This document shows, piece by piece, positions 10,906 through 22,110 of a stretch of DNA of 64,000 nt; the stretch's first letter is position 1, and every line of letters starts with the position of its first letter. The DNA is from Basidiobolus meristosporus CBS 931.73 (Eukaryota > Basidiobolomycota > Basidiobolomycetes > Basidiobolales > Basidiobolaceae): the NCBI GenBank assembly GCA_002104905.1, contig MCFE01000349.1:25113-89112 (forward strand). Direction: 5' to 3'. A program made the position numbers and the translations under genes. Under the pieces are notes generated by a model. That model was not told the origin of the DNA and did no database searches. It saw nothing but the letters and a program-made list of their open reading frames with translations.

Positions 10906-11849
10906 ATGGGCGATCCACGCGGGATTAGCTTCTTTGGCATCTACGAAGCAACTCGAAGCAATCAGATCATTTACCTGTCGGAAAGTGTGAGTGACGCGTT
11001 GGGATTTGAGCCCGATGAGCTGGTGGGCAAATCCACCTTCGACTATTATCACCCCGATGATCTGACATGCGCATTGAATGTGTTTGACGACTGCATCCGC
11101 AACCAGCGATTGGGCGCCATCATCCATGTACGCGTTCGAGGGAAGTTTGGCTGGGTTGAGATTGAGGTGGTCTGGAGTTTTTGTCACAATATAATCTTTC
11201 ATACGAATCGCCTGATACGAGGCCCCGACCGCTTTGAAGAGAGCAGAATGGGTAACTTGTCCACCGCCACAAGCTTAGCCGGTCACGCTAACCCCCTCTT
11301 GCTTCCCGCCAGGCTCTCCCATGATAGCGGCACAGCCGGGCTCTTCCGAATCGCAGGTAAGTCTCGCAGCAAACGTTCAGGATGCGCGTAGTAGCTGACC
11401 GTTGCCTCCAGAGCACTCAGGCGCAGATGAACCCACCTCTGGAGCTGGCGCATCCTGCCGCGGCGGTCTCCGAGCGCTTGAATTCCTCCACCGCGGAGCC
11501 ACGCGTTGGCTTGGTGCTGAATCGGTTCTCGTACTATTGCTATATCCAATACTGCAGCGAGCTTGTAGGTTACATGTTTGGCATCAGTCAAAAGGAGATC
11601 CTGGGGAATTCGTTTCTGAGCTACATTCACCCGAGTGACCTCGAGAGGGTGGAGGAGCAACTGACCTGCATCAAGTCTCAGAACATCTTCCTACCGATCG
11701 CGTTCACCCTGGTCTCCCCCTATGGGGACATGCCAGTTCAGGGGGTGTTCAGCGCTACCATGGACGGGATCGTTGCCGTCATTCGCCAGGCCACTTCTCA
11801 GTTCCCCTTGGATTGTACTGTACATTATTTCGCAAGCGCCAACCGATAG
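10906..11849 (+). CDS. PAS-domain protein with two PAS repeats
   Basis: The first exon (10906-11356) encodes a PAS fold: IYLSESVSDALGFEPDELVGK and the FDYYHPDD motif, followed by a VRVRGKFGWVEIEVVW strand. The second part (about 11412-11849) encodes another PAS-like unit with ELVGYMFGISQKEILG and SYIHPSDLERV. PAS domains sense small molecules, light or redox state and mediate dimerisation; no output domain is visible, so the protein (about 295 residues) is probably a partner or a sensor only. A GTAAGT donor at 11357 leaves phase 1, but the obvious acceptor at 11411 needs phase 0, so the exact splice or an extra microexon is unresolved. Function is not assigned. Confidence 0.7.
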
Positions 11850-14800
11850 TCATAGAACACATAACAGAGCAGAAGCAGAAGCAGAAGTAGACGATCATAG
11901 ATTCATCATAACGGCATAGAGCCACTTTATTGGAATTCTATTGATGCATAACGACGGAGCGGCATTCTCGAACTGTACATTCCTCGTAATATTGTTGTAT
12001 GGTCCATGATAGATATCCCCTAGATTAATCGTGTACAGCATTACACTTATTAGTGAAAGCGAAGGAGACAGCCTTCCCTTCTTCTCTTTTGAAATGTAAA
12101 TAAATTCCCTGCCTCAGTCCATACATCTATCACATCGGTCAGCTGCACGCTTATCTCTCGAGGGGCAAGCCATCCCCGTACACAGACGCAGCGAGGGGAA
12201 ATTCTAGACGGGACGCCTCCAGAAGAGAAAATTCGATTTGCAGATGAATTTCCTTTTCACTCATCGTAGCCCCTGCTATGATGTCCCAGCGGTAAGGAAT
12301 TAGGCGAGGGAATGACGGGGCCATCTGTCCCAGAAATTCTCATACAATCAGCGGAGCATCCGATATCCAGCCAACTCCCAATGAAAATCATGTGAAACCA
12401 GGAACCAGCCCAAATAGGAATCCAGTAGAAGCTAATGTGAAAGGATTAGTAACTGTCCCAGCAGGGCTAGGGTTAGGGTTAGGGTTGGCCAGGGCATGAT
12501 TGGTTTAATAACAGGCACTACATTGATGCCAGACTCGCGTGTCGATAGTGTCGGAGTCCCACCGCGATTGGTGGGATTTGGCTGGCCGAACATTTCGATT
12601 ATCAAGCTTTTAAGATCAAGTTAGTTTGGTTTTAATGGGTTGCTGCATTTAGCAGGATTCGCTTAATAATTTAATAATCCACCGATGATTTGGCTGTCTG
12701 GCTGGAATTTCCTAATAACAACAAATCATCGGCGAATGCTGGCAAGGAAAAAAATTGAGTCATGCGTCTGGGCGTCCCAATTTGGAGTGACAATACCAAA
12801 GCGTCTGACATGGAAGTTAATAACCTCGGAGATCGACTTAATAAATGGCCGCGCCCAGGAAACCAATCACCGCCCGAAGGACTCAATGACCCAACTATTC
12901 TTTTCCATCCAACCGACCAATCGCGCCCTCCTTGTGAACCGTAACAAATAACCCTAAATCCAGTGCGGATCCGTATCTTGTGTTGCTGCGTGTTTCGCCA
13001 GATCAGGCTTGTGAAACAGCCGGATTTATTAAGTAATTTCATTTGGTTAGACACGATGTTGACTTAATAATGGCTGATGGAGCCAGAGGTGTGTAATGAG
13101 GGAGGTTTTTACGATTTGCATGGTGTTTGGCAGGGCTTCGGACGGAGGGGACGAGGCGTTGGAATAACCTAGGTGGTGCGGATTCCATAACTGTCAAGAT
13201 ATACCTAGACATCATCGATTGCCCCCAATTGGTGGAGTTCTATTTGAAACCCTGTGCATGCATCAAACCATTGCTGTGGATGTGGCGACTTGTATTATCA
13301 GGACGGTGGGTGAGAGAATGCAAAAGGGGCTCTGCGCACATAATGGATTACTGGAATTGTTGTTGCTATGGCTATGACTCGGTTCACTGTTACTATCAGC
13401 TATTATCAGCTGAAATCTAATGCACCTAGTAGATTAGGCGCTTGGACGTTACAACCGAATGCTTGTTAGTATGTTGATCATGTTATAGGAAAAGGCATTG
13501 GTAGATAAGCAAAAGTAGACATTCTGGCCTCTTTGGGTGAGTGCTAGAATTCTTTTCTATTTGTTGTGTAAATATTGCAATCGTCATCCCCAATGGCCAT
13601 TTTCAACATTGTCCTGTTATCCGACTTGCAACATTACATCACCCGCATGCTACATAGGGCATCTCTTTGTATTATTGATGCAACTGACTCACAGCGATGA
13701 GAACCACCATAAATGACGCTGCAGTGAGGTATTTCTGTGACGAATTGATTGCATTATATGAAAGAAGCGAAGATATTAAGAGTTGAGTTAGTGGAAGTAC
13801 GAGCTGTTGGAGGGAAGTTGTTTAACACCTTTGTTCTTGCGGATCATTGGGGCATTCTCTTTCCCTTGAATTAACAGGGCAGTAGAGTAGAAGCGCGTAG
13901 CCATTCATCCTCTATAGTCTTCCATTGGTCATTTACCGATATGTTACGGCTGAACTTTAAACCTATTAATGTAAATAGTTCCTGAACCACGTATACAATG
14001 TTCACCACGATGAGTCAAATTGATATTCATATAAATTTCACACTTGCAATTTGCTTACTGCGGCAAAGCATCCCCTTTCAAATACACTAAACATACTGAT
14101 CGTGCAAAAAGGTGAACTTTGTTTCTTCGAGCTCTCTGTGTATAGTCAAAACTTTTATTTGTTGTAAACGATTGATTGGTCTCCAAACTGCCCATATACT
14201 ATGATTTAACACTTGGAGATCATAGATCAAATTGAAGCAAAAGCAAGGAAAACAATTGTCAATGTATTCAGAGAACACTTCAACTAATGCTTTAACTTTC
14301 ACTTTACCTGCTGGTGCTAGAAAGTAGCAAGAATTGACTGATTGCTAACGATTTAGAGTTCTCGGAGGTGATCTTTGCCATGAATGATGAGTATAGTATA
14401 ACTATTCATGTATTTCGATAGAGTACTTGTTCTCTATGAGACTAACCAGATCACTAGTTCTTTGGAGTTATGTATATACTAGAAGCAACCATGTGGTACT
14501 AAAAATTGCACTGAGCTTCCTAGAACCTTACCCAGAATATACATGGCGATGATTTTATGAAGCCAACCCATATATTAATCTATACATGCAAGTCACACTC
14601 TGTCCAGTTGCAGTCCCACACTACACTTAACAATATTCACTTAATAGTCTGTTTAGGACCTAGTTACTTAGTATCGTATATGTGGCGCTCTCTTAGCTAT
14701 GATATCAGTTATATTCTTAGTAGTTACAAAGGATATACACCAATTCCAGGAAATGATGAATACACTGGAATTTCTCAAAATTTTCAAACCCCTTGAAAAC

Positions 14801-14913
14801 ACCATTGCCTTTTAGCACAACTTCTTGGGGCTTTTTTAAAAGCGCTCCTTACATTTATCAAGTACACCGAACTCGAATACTTTGCTCAATTCAATGAATC
14901 AAAAAGCGGGAAT
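11850..14913. other. Long gene-poor stretch
   Basis: About 3 kb with only short chance frames, none with a domain. It holds the interstitial telomere-like repeat at 12463-12486 and AT-rich sequence. Nothing else was recognised. Confidence 0.5.
12463..12486 (+). repeat. Interstitial TTAGGG-type repeat
   Basis: About four units reading AGGGC TAGGGT TAGGGT TAGGGT TGG. It matches the repeat at the right end of the window. No retroelement is attached here. It could be a scar of telomeric DNA capture or a site for a telomere-repeat-binding transcription factor of the Tbf1/Teb1 kind. Confidence 0.75.
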
Positions 14914-15232
14914 TGTTGAAAATTTCGTAATTGCACCTACGTATTCCATTCACTTCGCCACGTAGATCATAGCCTACAAGTCTTCAAGTATTTTGCCCAA
15001 GTTCCTTGTTGGGATTTACTTGGAATATTTCCCAAAGATATCAGGTACCCAAAGTCCCCCAAACTTTGCACATATGCTCCTGGGACCTTCCTAAACATAT
15101 TCTACATGTTTGTTTTGCCAAGACCATGCAAAAGTAAAAACACTACTTTTACATTCATTAAATCATCAAGTGAAAACCATATAATCTACTTGTTCACCTA
15201 ATCACTTCCAATATCTCCACACTATTACATCA
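14914..15232 (+). mobile_element. Degenerate solo copia LTR
   Basis: Starts TGTTGAAAATTTCG and ends CTATTACATCA; inside are the family blocks CCTTGTTGGGATTTACTT and CTACTTTTACATTC. At about 319 bp it has lost around 30 bp. The flanks (GGAAT left, GATTT right) do not form a clean duplication. Confidence 0.8.
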
Positions 15233-15591
15233 GATTTCACCCTTCCAAAACTCCAAATCACTTTCAGCAACTAATACAAATCCAGTGGTAACCTTGAACA
15301 GTGCATTGGAAGAGGGATCATTTGGAAAATCCATGAGAGCTTTCAACTCGATCAAACACAAACACTGCGTTGCACACATTTGCACCAGCCCATTCAAGAT
15401 CGCAGTTTGACCGTTAAACATAGTGTGGCAGTGTGGAATGATTGGGGATTAGTGGCTACATCACTGATAAAGAGGGTTGGTTCAAATAGTTGGGGCTCCA
15501 GCAAGAATTGAATGGGATAGAGTACCAGCGGAGACTGCGAGGGGAGAGAAGTGACGGAGATGGCGAGCAGACGATTGTTACACTGCAGCAT
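15228..15591 (-). pseudogene. Unknown gene fragment cut by an LTR
   Basis: Two overlapping minus-strand frames, 15394-15591 (starting ATG CTG CAG) and 15230-15421, look like one protein of about 120 residues joined by a frameshift or an unseen small intron. The composition is protein-like (SLPSQSPLVLYPIQFLLEP; PNDPSSNALFKVTTGFVLV), but I do not recognise the family. Its stop codon TGA is formed by the first bases of the LTR that ends at 15232, so the original C-terminus was probably removed by the insertion. Confidence 0.4.
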
Positions 15592-15795
15592 TGATGCTGA
15601 CCAAAGATTTACTTAACATGAGTCTAGCCTTCCTTACAGAGAATGGCGCTAAGGACATCAGAGAGACTATATATATATACCGTTGTGAATATCATAGAGC
15701 TGGGTAAACCGACAAACTGACTAATAAGAATAGACATGCTGCGCTCCTATTACAGCAGAGATGAGAGGGATCAAGCGGATATCTAGCCAGCTCTA

Positions 15796-16515
15796 TCAGT
15801 GAAGATAGGCGAAATTGGATGGTTTGCCGGGAGAGACTTGCACCACTTCGACACGTTTACGCTCCATAACTCTCCTTAAGGAGTCCATCAGTGGGTTCTC
15901 GAACTGTTGTATTCCCACGAATTCCCGTTGGATCCTTTCGGTCTCCTTGCTCAGACGAAGCTGATTCTTGGGATGGTGAAGGTAATTTGCATCGCCAGCG
16001 AGGAAGTGTTGTCTTTGGAGGAGAAGCTTTTGTTGTGTACGAGTCATGGCCGCTGTCTGGTTTGGGGAGGCGTCGGGGTTGTCTTTGGTACGAGGAAGGG
16101 AGGGGCCTGTGGAGGCGGGGTCTTCTTTGGGGGCGGTGCTTGGATGGTTAGTCGATGGGCTTGTTGGCTGGGTGGCTTTCTTAAATATCGAAAAACTGCT
16201 GTCTTTTGGTGACTGTTCTGGCGACACGCCAGGGGATCTTTCTCTGCGGAACGCCGGTAGCGTTAGAAACTGGGATTTAAAGGGTGCTTGCTGTTGAGTA
16301 CGTCCAGGCTTGGAGGCGACGGTGGCAGCAACCACCACCGCCTCTTTGGCTTTCGTTGGCCGAATGGAATTGCCGACCGCTGTGTGAACAGTAATGCCAG
16401 ACACGGGCTCCGTCAGAGCTACACTTAGACGTTTCAACTTATCCTGGAGAAAGCTCTCAGATGGGGTGCTCTCCTCTATTTCTGAGGCCTCCGGTTTTTC
16501 CTCCAAACTATTCAT
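15796..16515 (-). CDS. Tco89-like protein (candidate TORC1 subunit)
   Basis: A 239-residue frame starting at the ATG at 16515. The N-terminal two thirds are Ser/Pro/Thr-rich and look disordered. The C-terminal part has the conserved-looking segment TRTQQKLLLQRQ (about residues 157-168), then a HHPKNQLRLSKETERIQRE stretch and a NPLMDSLRR helix. This order resembles the conserved region of fungal Tco89, a fungus-specific subunit of TOR complex 1 acting at the vacuole in nutrient signalling. The match is from memory of the motif, so the call is tentative. The frame stays open upstream without another ATG. It lies 354 bp before the convergent end of nothing else: its neighbour at 16870 is transcribed the same way. 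Confidence 0.5.
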   Translation of the reverse strand: MNSLEEKPEASEIEESTPSESFLQDKLKRLSVALTEPVSGITVHTAVGNSIRPTKAKEAVVVAATVASKPGRTQQQAPFKSQFLTLPAFRRERSPGVSPEQSPKDSSFSIFKKATQPTSPSTNHPSTAPKEDPASTGPSLPRTKDNPDASPNQTAAMTRTQQKLLLQRQHFLAGDANYLHHPKNQLRLSKETERIQREFVGIQQFENPLMDSLRRVMERKRVEVVQVSPGKPSNFAYLH

Positions 16516-16869
16516 GGTGGGGATATGGTTGTTTTCGGGTGAGTTCCCTCGATAATCGGTGGGAAACCTAACTCCACTTGGTGAAGAGACTTCAGCACGC
16601 CACCCTCTACAGAGAGTATTCACAGCTCATCTAAACTGGGTGGTACAAGGGAATAATGATGGTATTTCAGTGGATTGCCTATGGCATTGTTTTGTCAGCA
16701 ATTCCAGGTAATGTTACATCTCATGAAGATGGATTCGATGATGTCTATCAACAAGTAACAACAATGGATTTATTTGCATGACTTTGATTAACCTCAGGGA
16801 TGTTTCTCTCCATGCATCCAGCACCCCCCAGACCTGGTGCATGTGGCGATAGACATGGCCGGGAGTAGC

Positions 16870-18201
16870 TCAACTACGGAACACATGCACTAAACGAGTG
16901 ATCGGCTCCCGACACAGCGGACATTCGTTTTTGGTTACCTTGAGCTTCTTGCCGCAGGTCATACATGTGGCCATATGACCACATTCCAGTATGACACAAT
17001 TGATGGTGGCGTCGCAACAGATTCGACAAAGACTTTCAGGGTCGGACTGGGCGTACTCCGCTAATGAGGAGAAGCTCAGTGGTGAACGATGCCTGCACAG
17101 ATGTTGCTGAATACTTACACATTTCTGCCTTGAAGTTCTCCACCAACCGTTGGGCCCGGTTTACCAGCTCCTGCTTCTTCATCCCTCTGGGGAACGCAAC
17201 ACAGTTGTCTGTGAGGATCCCTTGCAAAGTGTCAACGGATAATGTGGCCACGTCGATTTTGTCTCGAATCAAGGATAACACAGACGGGGCTGTTTCTTGC
17301 GGACACGGTCTTAGGGCTACGTAGTCGCTTGCCCCTAGATCGATCTCATCAAAGCCGTAGAGCTGTGCTAGCATATACTCCAGATTGTAGAGATCTCTTT
17401 CGGACAATTCATCGCGCCGGCTTGGTGCATCTCGTGGCACGGGTCGCGGGGATGGCACTGGGATGTTGTTACGGAAATAGATCTCGCGTTCCTCGGAGAT
17501 CGGCTGGTTGTCGTATACAATCGTCACCAGGCTTTCTTTCTCAGTGATATTTTCGGCTGGGAGATCATATGCTTGTATGTACATGTTTAACGCGTTGACC
17601 GACAAACCAGACAAACCATGTTTATCCATGGAAGACACTTGGATTGAAACGGGATCAGCTCGGCGGTTAGCCCATACTGCCTACTGAGTATACGTACTTT
17701 CGATTAACCGTGAGCAGTATCCACACACTTTCACCGGTCTGAAGCTTGAGGATTAGCAAGAGGCCTCGCAGTGTTGAGGAGAAAGTGTCTTACTGGACGT
17801 AGCCAAACTTGGGCAGGGGGAGGGTTTTCCTCGTACAGGCATGGCAGAAAACATTACCTAGCCCAGCCGCGGGTTAATTGGCTGCGCAAGTGGAACTGTG
17901 TAGAACGAGACCACTTACCGCAGTGATGACAATTGTACTAAGTATCCAACAAACGCAAAATACCCCCACAAACATATATCACGTTAATAGGTGGAGCAAA
18001 CAACACACAGATGGGCAGCAGCGTGGGTACCTTCTTTCGAAAAAAAGAAAACACGAGACCACACTGTATGCATGCATAGTATTCCTCTGGCTCCTTCAGC
18101 TTTGGAATAGAATGTACAAGCGGAGCGTGATAATTAAGACCTGGTTGCGGTGACTCTAGAGGTATATCTGCTGCGACCTCAAATTCTATCTCCTCGAACA
18201 T
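16870..18201 (-). CDS. FYVE-SAP-RING E3 ubiquitin ligase, RNF34/RFFL-like
   Basis: Six exons join in phase: 18031-18201, 17919-17937 (19 nt), 17794-17857, 17698-17738, 17119-17637 and 16870-17060, giving 334 residues. Residues 43-85 form a FYVE-type zinc finger ([10 protein letters not shown], then NCHHCG, FCHAC and CGYC). A SAP-like helix pair follows ([17 protein letters not shown]). A second short helical module sits before the end ([15 protein letters not shown]). The C-terminus is a C3HC4 RING (CRICC, CGHMATC, CPLC) in the order seen in animal RNF34/RFFL (CARP) ligases, which ubiquitinate targets at endosomal membranes. The FYVE finger lacks the classical RRHHCR sequence, as in the animal proteins, so phosphoinositide binding is doubtful. 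A tandem repeat lies just 5' of the ATG. Confidence 0.88.
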
Positions 18202-18213
18202 GGATAAAACAGG

Positions 18214-18316
18214 ATCCAAAGCACACACAAAGAATACCTCCAAACCTCCAAATCCAAAGCACACACAAAGAATACCTCCAAACCTCCAAATCCAAAGCAC
18301 GCACAAAAGATACCTC
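18214..18316. repeat. 38-bp tandem repeat, 2.7 copies
   Basis: Units start at 18214, 18252 and 18290 with ATCCAAAGCACACACAAAG. It sits 13 bp upstream of the start codon of the FYVE-RING gene, in its 5' leader or promoter. The third copy is partial with two changes. Confidence 0.9.
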
Positions 18317-18993
18317 TGAATTAGTGGTCAACACTCGAAAGCGCTAAATCGGTGGTCCGCAGCACGAATTGGGAGCTGCAGAGAACAATCAGTACAGAGG
18401 AAGAGCCGAGCAGGATTGGATCTGGCCACATGCATGGCCAATGTCATGTGACGTTGGTTTCAACCAAGGTCTAACACCCAACACCGGCTTGATGGAACGA
18501 CTACCAGCAGCTGCGCTCTGGGCACCTCTATGATGTAGGACAAGGGAAATGCTCTCCTATCGCCCCTCCCCAAAAAACCAAAAGGGAGCTGAATCCATTG
18601 GAAGGCCAGATATTGACTGCCTTTGTACATCATTCATTTAATTGGCTTCTTTATTTGGGAAACATTCACTGAATAGCCCGGTTCAATCTAATGTTCATCC
18701 ATACTGGCCATTCGATCAATGTTTAGCCTGCTGGATGCAATTCTGATCCGAATCACGAATCACGAATATGCGATGCTTAAGAGGTGGGGGTTAGGAGAGT
18801 TGGAGGGGTTAGATGGCATCCAACTCAACTCGATTAAATTAAGCTTTATCCTTTTATACTGTGCCTTAATCCTACCGAGGAATTCTCTTTATTCACCCGA
18901 TATTCAAGTTACTTGCAACTTCTCTTTGGTTTCCTTCTCCTCTTGTGGGGATAAAGAGCAGTCACCTTCAGCCGTCTCCCCATTTGGTTCCCT

Positions 18994-21845
18994 AATGTAC
19001 AAATTACCTAATTCTTCCAAGGAGAGCACCAAATCTCAAACGCAGGGTCGTTCGTCACTGGACAGTTCCCAAAGAAATGTCCCGTCACAGAGCAGACGCC
19101 CCCTGTCCTGTGCCCAACTTTCCTCCTCCCCCGACTCCCAATTGAGCACTCCCTTCGAGATCGAACGTCAGTTGCGTCGCTCCAAACTACAGGATATTCG
19201 TCATAGACGCACCTCGAATCACATATACTCGTTTATTCGGATAAACGCTCTGGTGGATGACCTGCGTTTTCCGGTCACAAGCGCTCGCACAAGCACCATT
19301 GAGGATCTTGCCAGACAAATCGAGGCTGAGTATGCGTTCAACTATTCTTGCTCCCCTGCTGCGCCTCTGGGGTCGGGTGGTGACTCAGAAGAGGAGTACG
19401 CCAAAATGGACCTATTGGGCCAGTTCGCAGAGTATGAGGAATTGGAGCCCAGTGAAAGCCAGCCGGCACCGCTGATATGCGGGTCGCTGTTTGTGGATCA
19501 GATAGAGCTTCGATTCTCGGATGTAGTTGGCGAGGTGCTGAACATGAACGATACTGTGCGGGTTGTTAACGTCTACGAAGGTAAATTCTACATGGTGGAG
19601 AATTGTGGTTCCATCAGCGGCTAACCCCATCTATGTGCATTGTAGCACCTGTGCAGAGTATTTCTCCAGTGAACAGAAGATCCTCAAGCTTCAGCGACAA
19701 GAAGCGGTGGTCTTTTCCTAGCATCAGACGGTCACTACGTGTCCATAGCCGGGTCCACTCTGCTACGGAATCGGAGATGTCTTACGGCTATGGGTCATCG
19801 ATGGGCAAGAAGGACTGGAAAGACAGCTTCACGGAAGTCCTTGAAGAGCGGTTCCAAGGGATCCTGTTCAACAACACACTCTTGGGATACTTCCAGCAGT
19901 TCTGCCTGCAGCAGTATGCAATCGAGAGTTTGTTATTTTGGATCGAGGTCGAGCTATTTCGCAACACTATGTTGGCCTTGGTCCCAAACGCCGCGCAGTA
20001 CATCTATCAAACGTATATTGCCAAGGACTCGCCACTCCAAGTGAACCTTTGTGATGAAATTCGAAATGAGATTCCGGAAACTTTTGGTTCCGAGGATGAT
20101 TACTTGCCGAACATCACGATCTTTGATGAGGCTCAGGAGTACATCTACGAAATGCTGATGCATCATACGTTTCAGTGTTTCGAGGAGTCGAGCTGCTACG
20201 AACAGATGCTGGATCAGTGTCAAGAGGGTAAGCTGCTATTTTCTAAATTGGGTTTCGCATGTCACACACTAATGCTCTGATGTGTATAGAATTAAATCGC
20301 CGTGCCAAATCAATAGTTCATCAGCCCCTGGACGGTCTCGCCATGAACATTGAGCTCATGGACAGTGTTCTTGCTGACATAAGGACACACCCCGACAAAA
20401 TCCATGAGGGCTGGTTCAAGGAAGACGTATTGGAGCGCGTAATCAAGAACTACTTTCCTGATTGCCCCTTGAATGGTCACAATTACTTCTGCGATGGGAG
20501 AAGACTTACTTTGGCCCAAAAGCGCAGGAAAATGCAGCTGGAGAAGAAGCTCTCCAAATTCTTCGGCCAGCGTCTGACCGAGGAGGAGCTCACGCAGCAG
20601 CAGCTATTTGAGGTGATGAATTCGAGAAGGAATAGCGTCACCTCAATATCGAGTCTCCCGTCATACATCTCTTCCAAGGCCCCAGGAAAAAAGAAAAAGC
20701 TCGGGAAGCTGGAGAAGTTGGAAGGTTTCTTCGGGAAAAGATTGTCAAACACCCAGCTGGAGTATCAGAATCTGATCAGCCGTAAAGAGATGCACTTGCC
20801 CGCAGATTGCACTAATTGCCAAAGCATCCCACCAGAGTCGGCCCTTCCCATTTCAACTTACAACGATTTGTCTTCAGAAGAGCGCAGGGTTCTTACAAAA
20901 CGTTCGAGGAAGCTAAAATGCTTACTCGGGGAGCCTATCGATGAGCAGACCGCTTTCAAATCTCTAACCTACCCAGTGATCAACCACAGATCTAGCGTTG
21001 ATCTCGACGCCTGTTCGTTGACAGACACTGTGGTGAGTGATCCGTTGCCATCCCCAGCACCATTGTATCGACGGACCTCCAAGGAAGTCAAGCGCAAGAA
21101 GCTGGTCAAGTTGTATCAGCTGCTGGGAACCTACCCCTCCGTAGATGACGTCAAAATCAAATCGCTGGAAAGAAAAGAAAGTCTTCTCGATAGGAATGGG
21201 AAGCCACTTGCACCAGAGATCAAGCGTCTGCACCTGAAGAAGGCCAACAAGCTCGAGCGAGTCTTTGGCCAGCATCCGCCAAAGGATTTGATTGTCGATA
21301 AGAGCAATGATGCCACCCCCGAGAAAAGAACATCCGTGCTCTCGTTGTTGGTAGAGAATGATGCCTCTGTCGAGGACTTGGTGGAGTACATTCAAGCCCT
21401 AACGTTGTTGAACGACAGTGATTCCCCTTCCACCGAAGATGAGGAGCTACCGTCATCGCATCAATACTCCAACTCAATCCCCAACCTCCCTACATATCTT
21501 GAAGAATCCGACAGAGAGCAGAAGATACTTGAGGAGCTCTCGGGTAGTAAAGCTACTCGTCAGCGGAAATTGGCCAAGCTTCGCCGATTTTTCGGGAACG
21601 ATCTGGGATTGGAGTCGTTGATCGCCCAAAATATCCTCCTGCGCCATCAGCTGGCTACTGAGGGATTGTATAGTTTACATGAAAGCTTGGAAGATCTTGG
21701 CCACCACAGCCTGGAGGATTTTGATTTAATCAACAACGAGACATTTGTTCGTACTGCCATGAAGAATGACCTTGAAATACTACGTCGGGAGGTAGAGGAG
21801 TTACACCGGCAGGCAAAATCCTCTTCCGCCATCGACGCAGTGTAG
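18994..21845 (+). CDS. RGS-domain protein with six KL..FFG repeats
   Basis: Three exons joined in phase: to 19580, 19646-20227, 20290-21845. The open frame reaches back to 18719, but the earlier part looks non-coding (TATA-like TTTTATAC near 18855), so I take the ATG at 18994; the start is uncertain. A Ser-rich N-terminus is followed by a ubiquitin-fold-like segment (IYSFIRINALVDDLRFPV). The RGS domain (about 19810-20225, then into exon 3) contains FQGILFNNTLLGYFQQFC and SLLFWIEVELF; it should accelerate GTP hydrolysis on G-alpha. The C-terminal 500 residues hold six copies of a motif K-L-x-K-h-h-G (SKFFGQRL, EGFFGKRL, KCLLGEPI, YQLLGTYP, ERVFGQHP, RRFFGNDL) and end in a coiled coil. About 900 residues in total. 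Confidence 0.85.
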
Positions 21846-22110
21846 GTGCTCTCAGTAATATATCCCACGCCATGCTTTGTTAAATTAATAATTCACATAC
21901 AAACGATCCACTTCGGTTTTCATTTTGTAATCATCTTCATTCTCGAATTACTGCCGCCATTCGCAGAAGCTACTGTCTATCAACTAGTTGTGTATACTAA
22001 GCACCCACCCTCACTCTCATTCTCACCGCTTGAAATAAACGAATCATCACATTTATCTATTAGTGCTTGGATTGCCTCTATATATTATACTGGATATCGT
22101 GTTTGTTCGA

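Noticed and set aside
12671-13054. Minus-strand frame containing FADDLLLLGN, like a reverse transcriptase active site
   Set aside because: No other RT block lies before or after it, and the rest of the frame has no RT-like order; I take the string as chance.
13127-13420. 97-codon plus-strand frame in the gene-poor stretch
   Set aside because: Trp/Cys-rich chance composition and no supporting signals.
18719-18993. N-terminal extension of the RGS protein
   Set aside because: The frame is open, but it contains a TATA-like element and a composition unlike the rest, so I started the gene at 18994.
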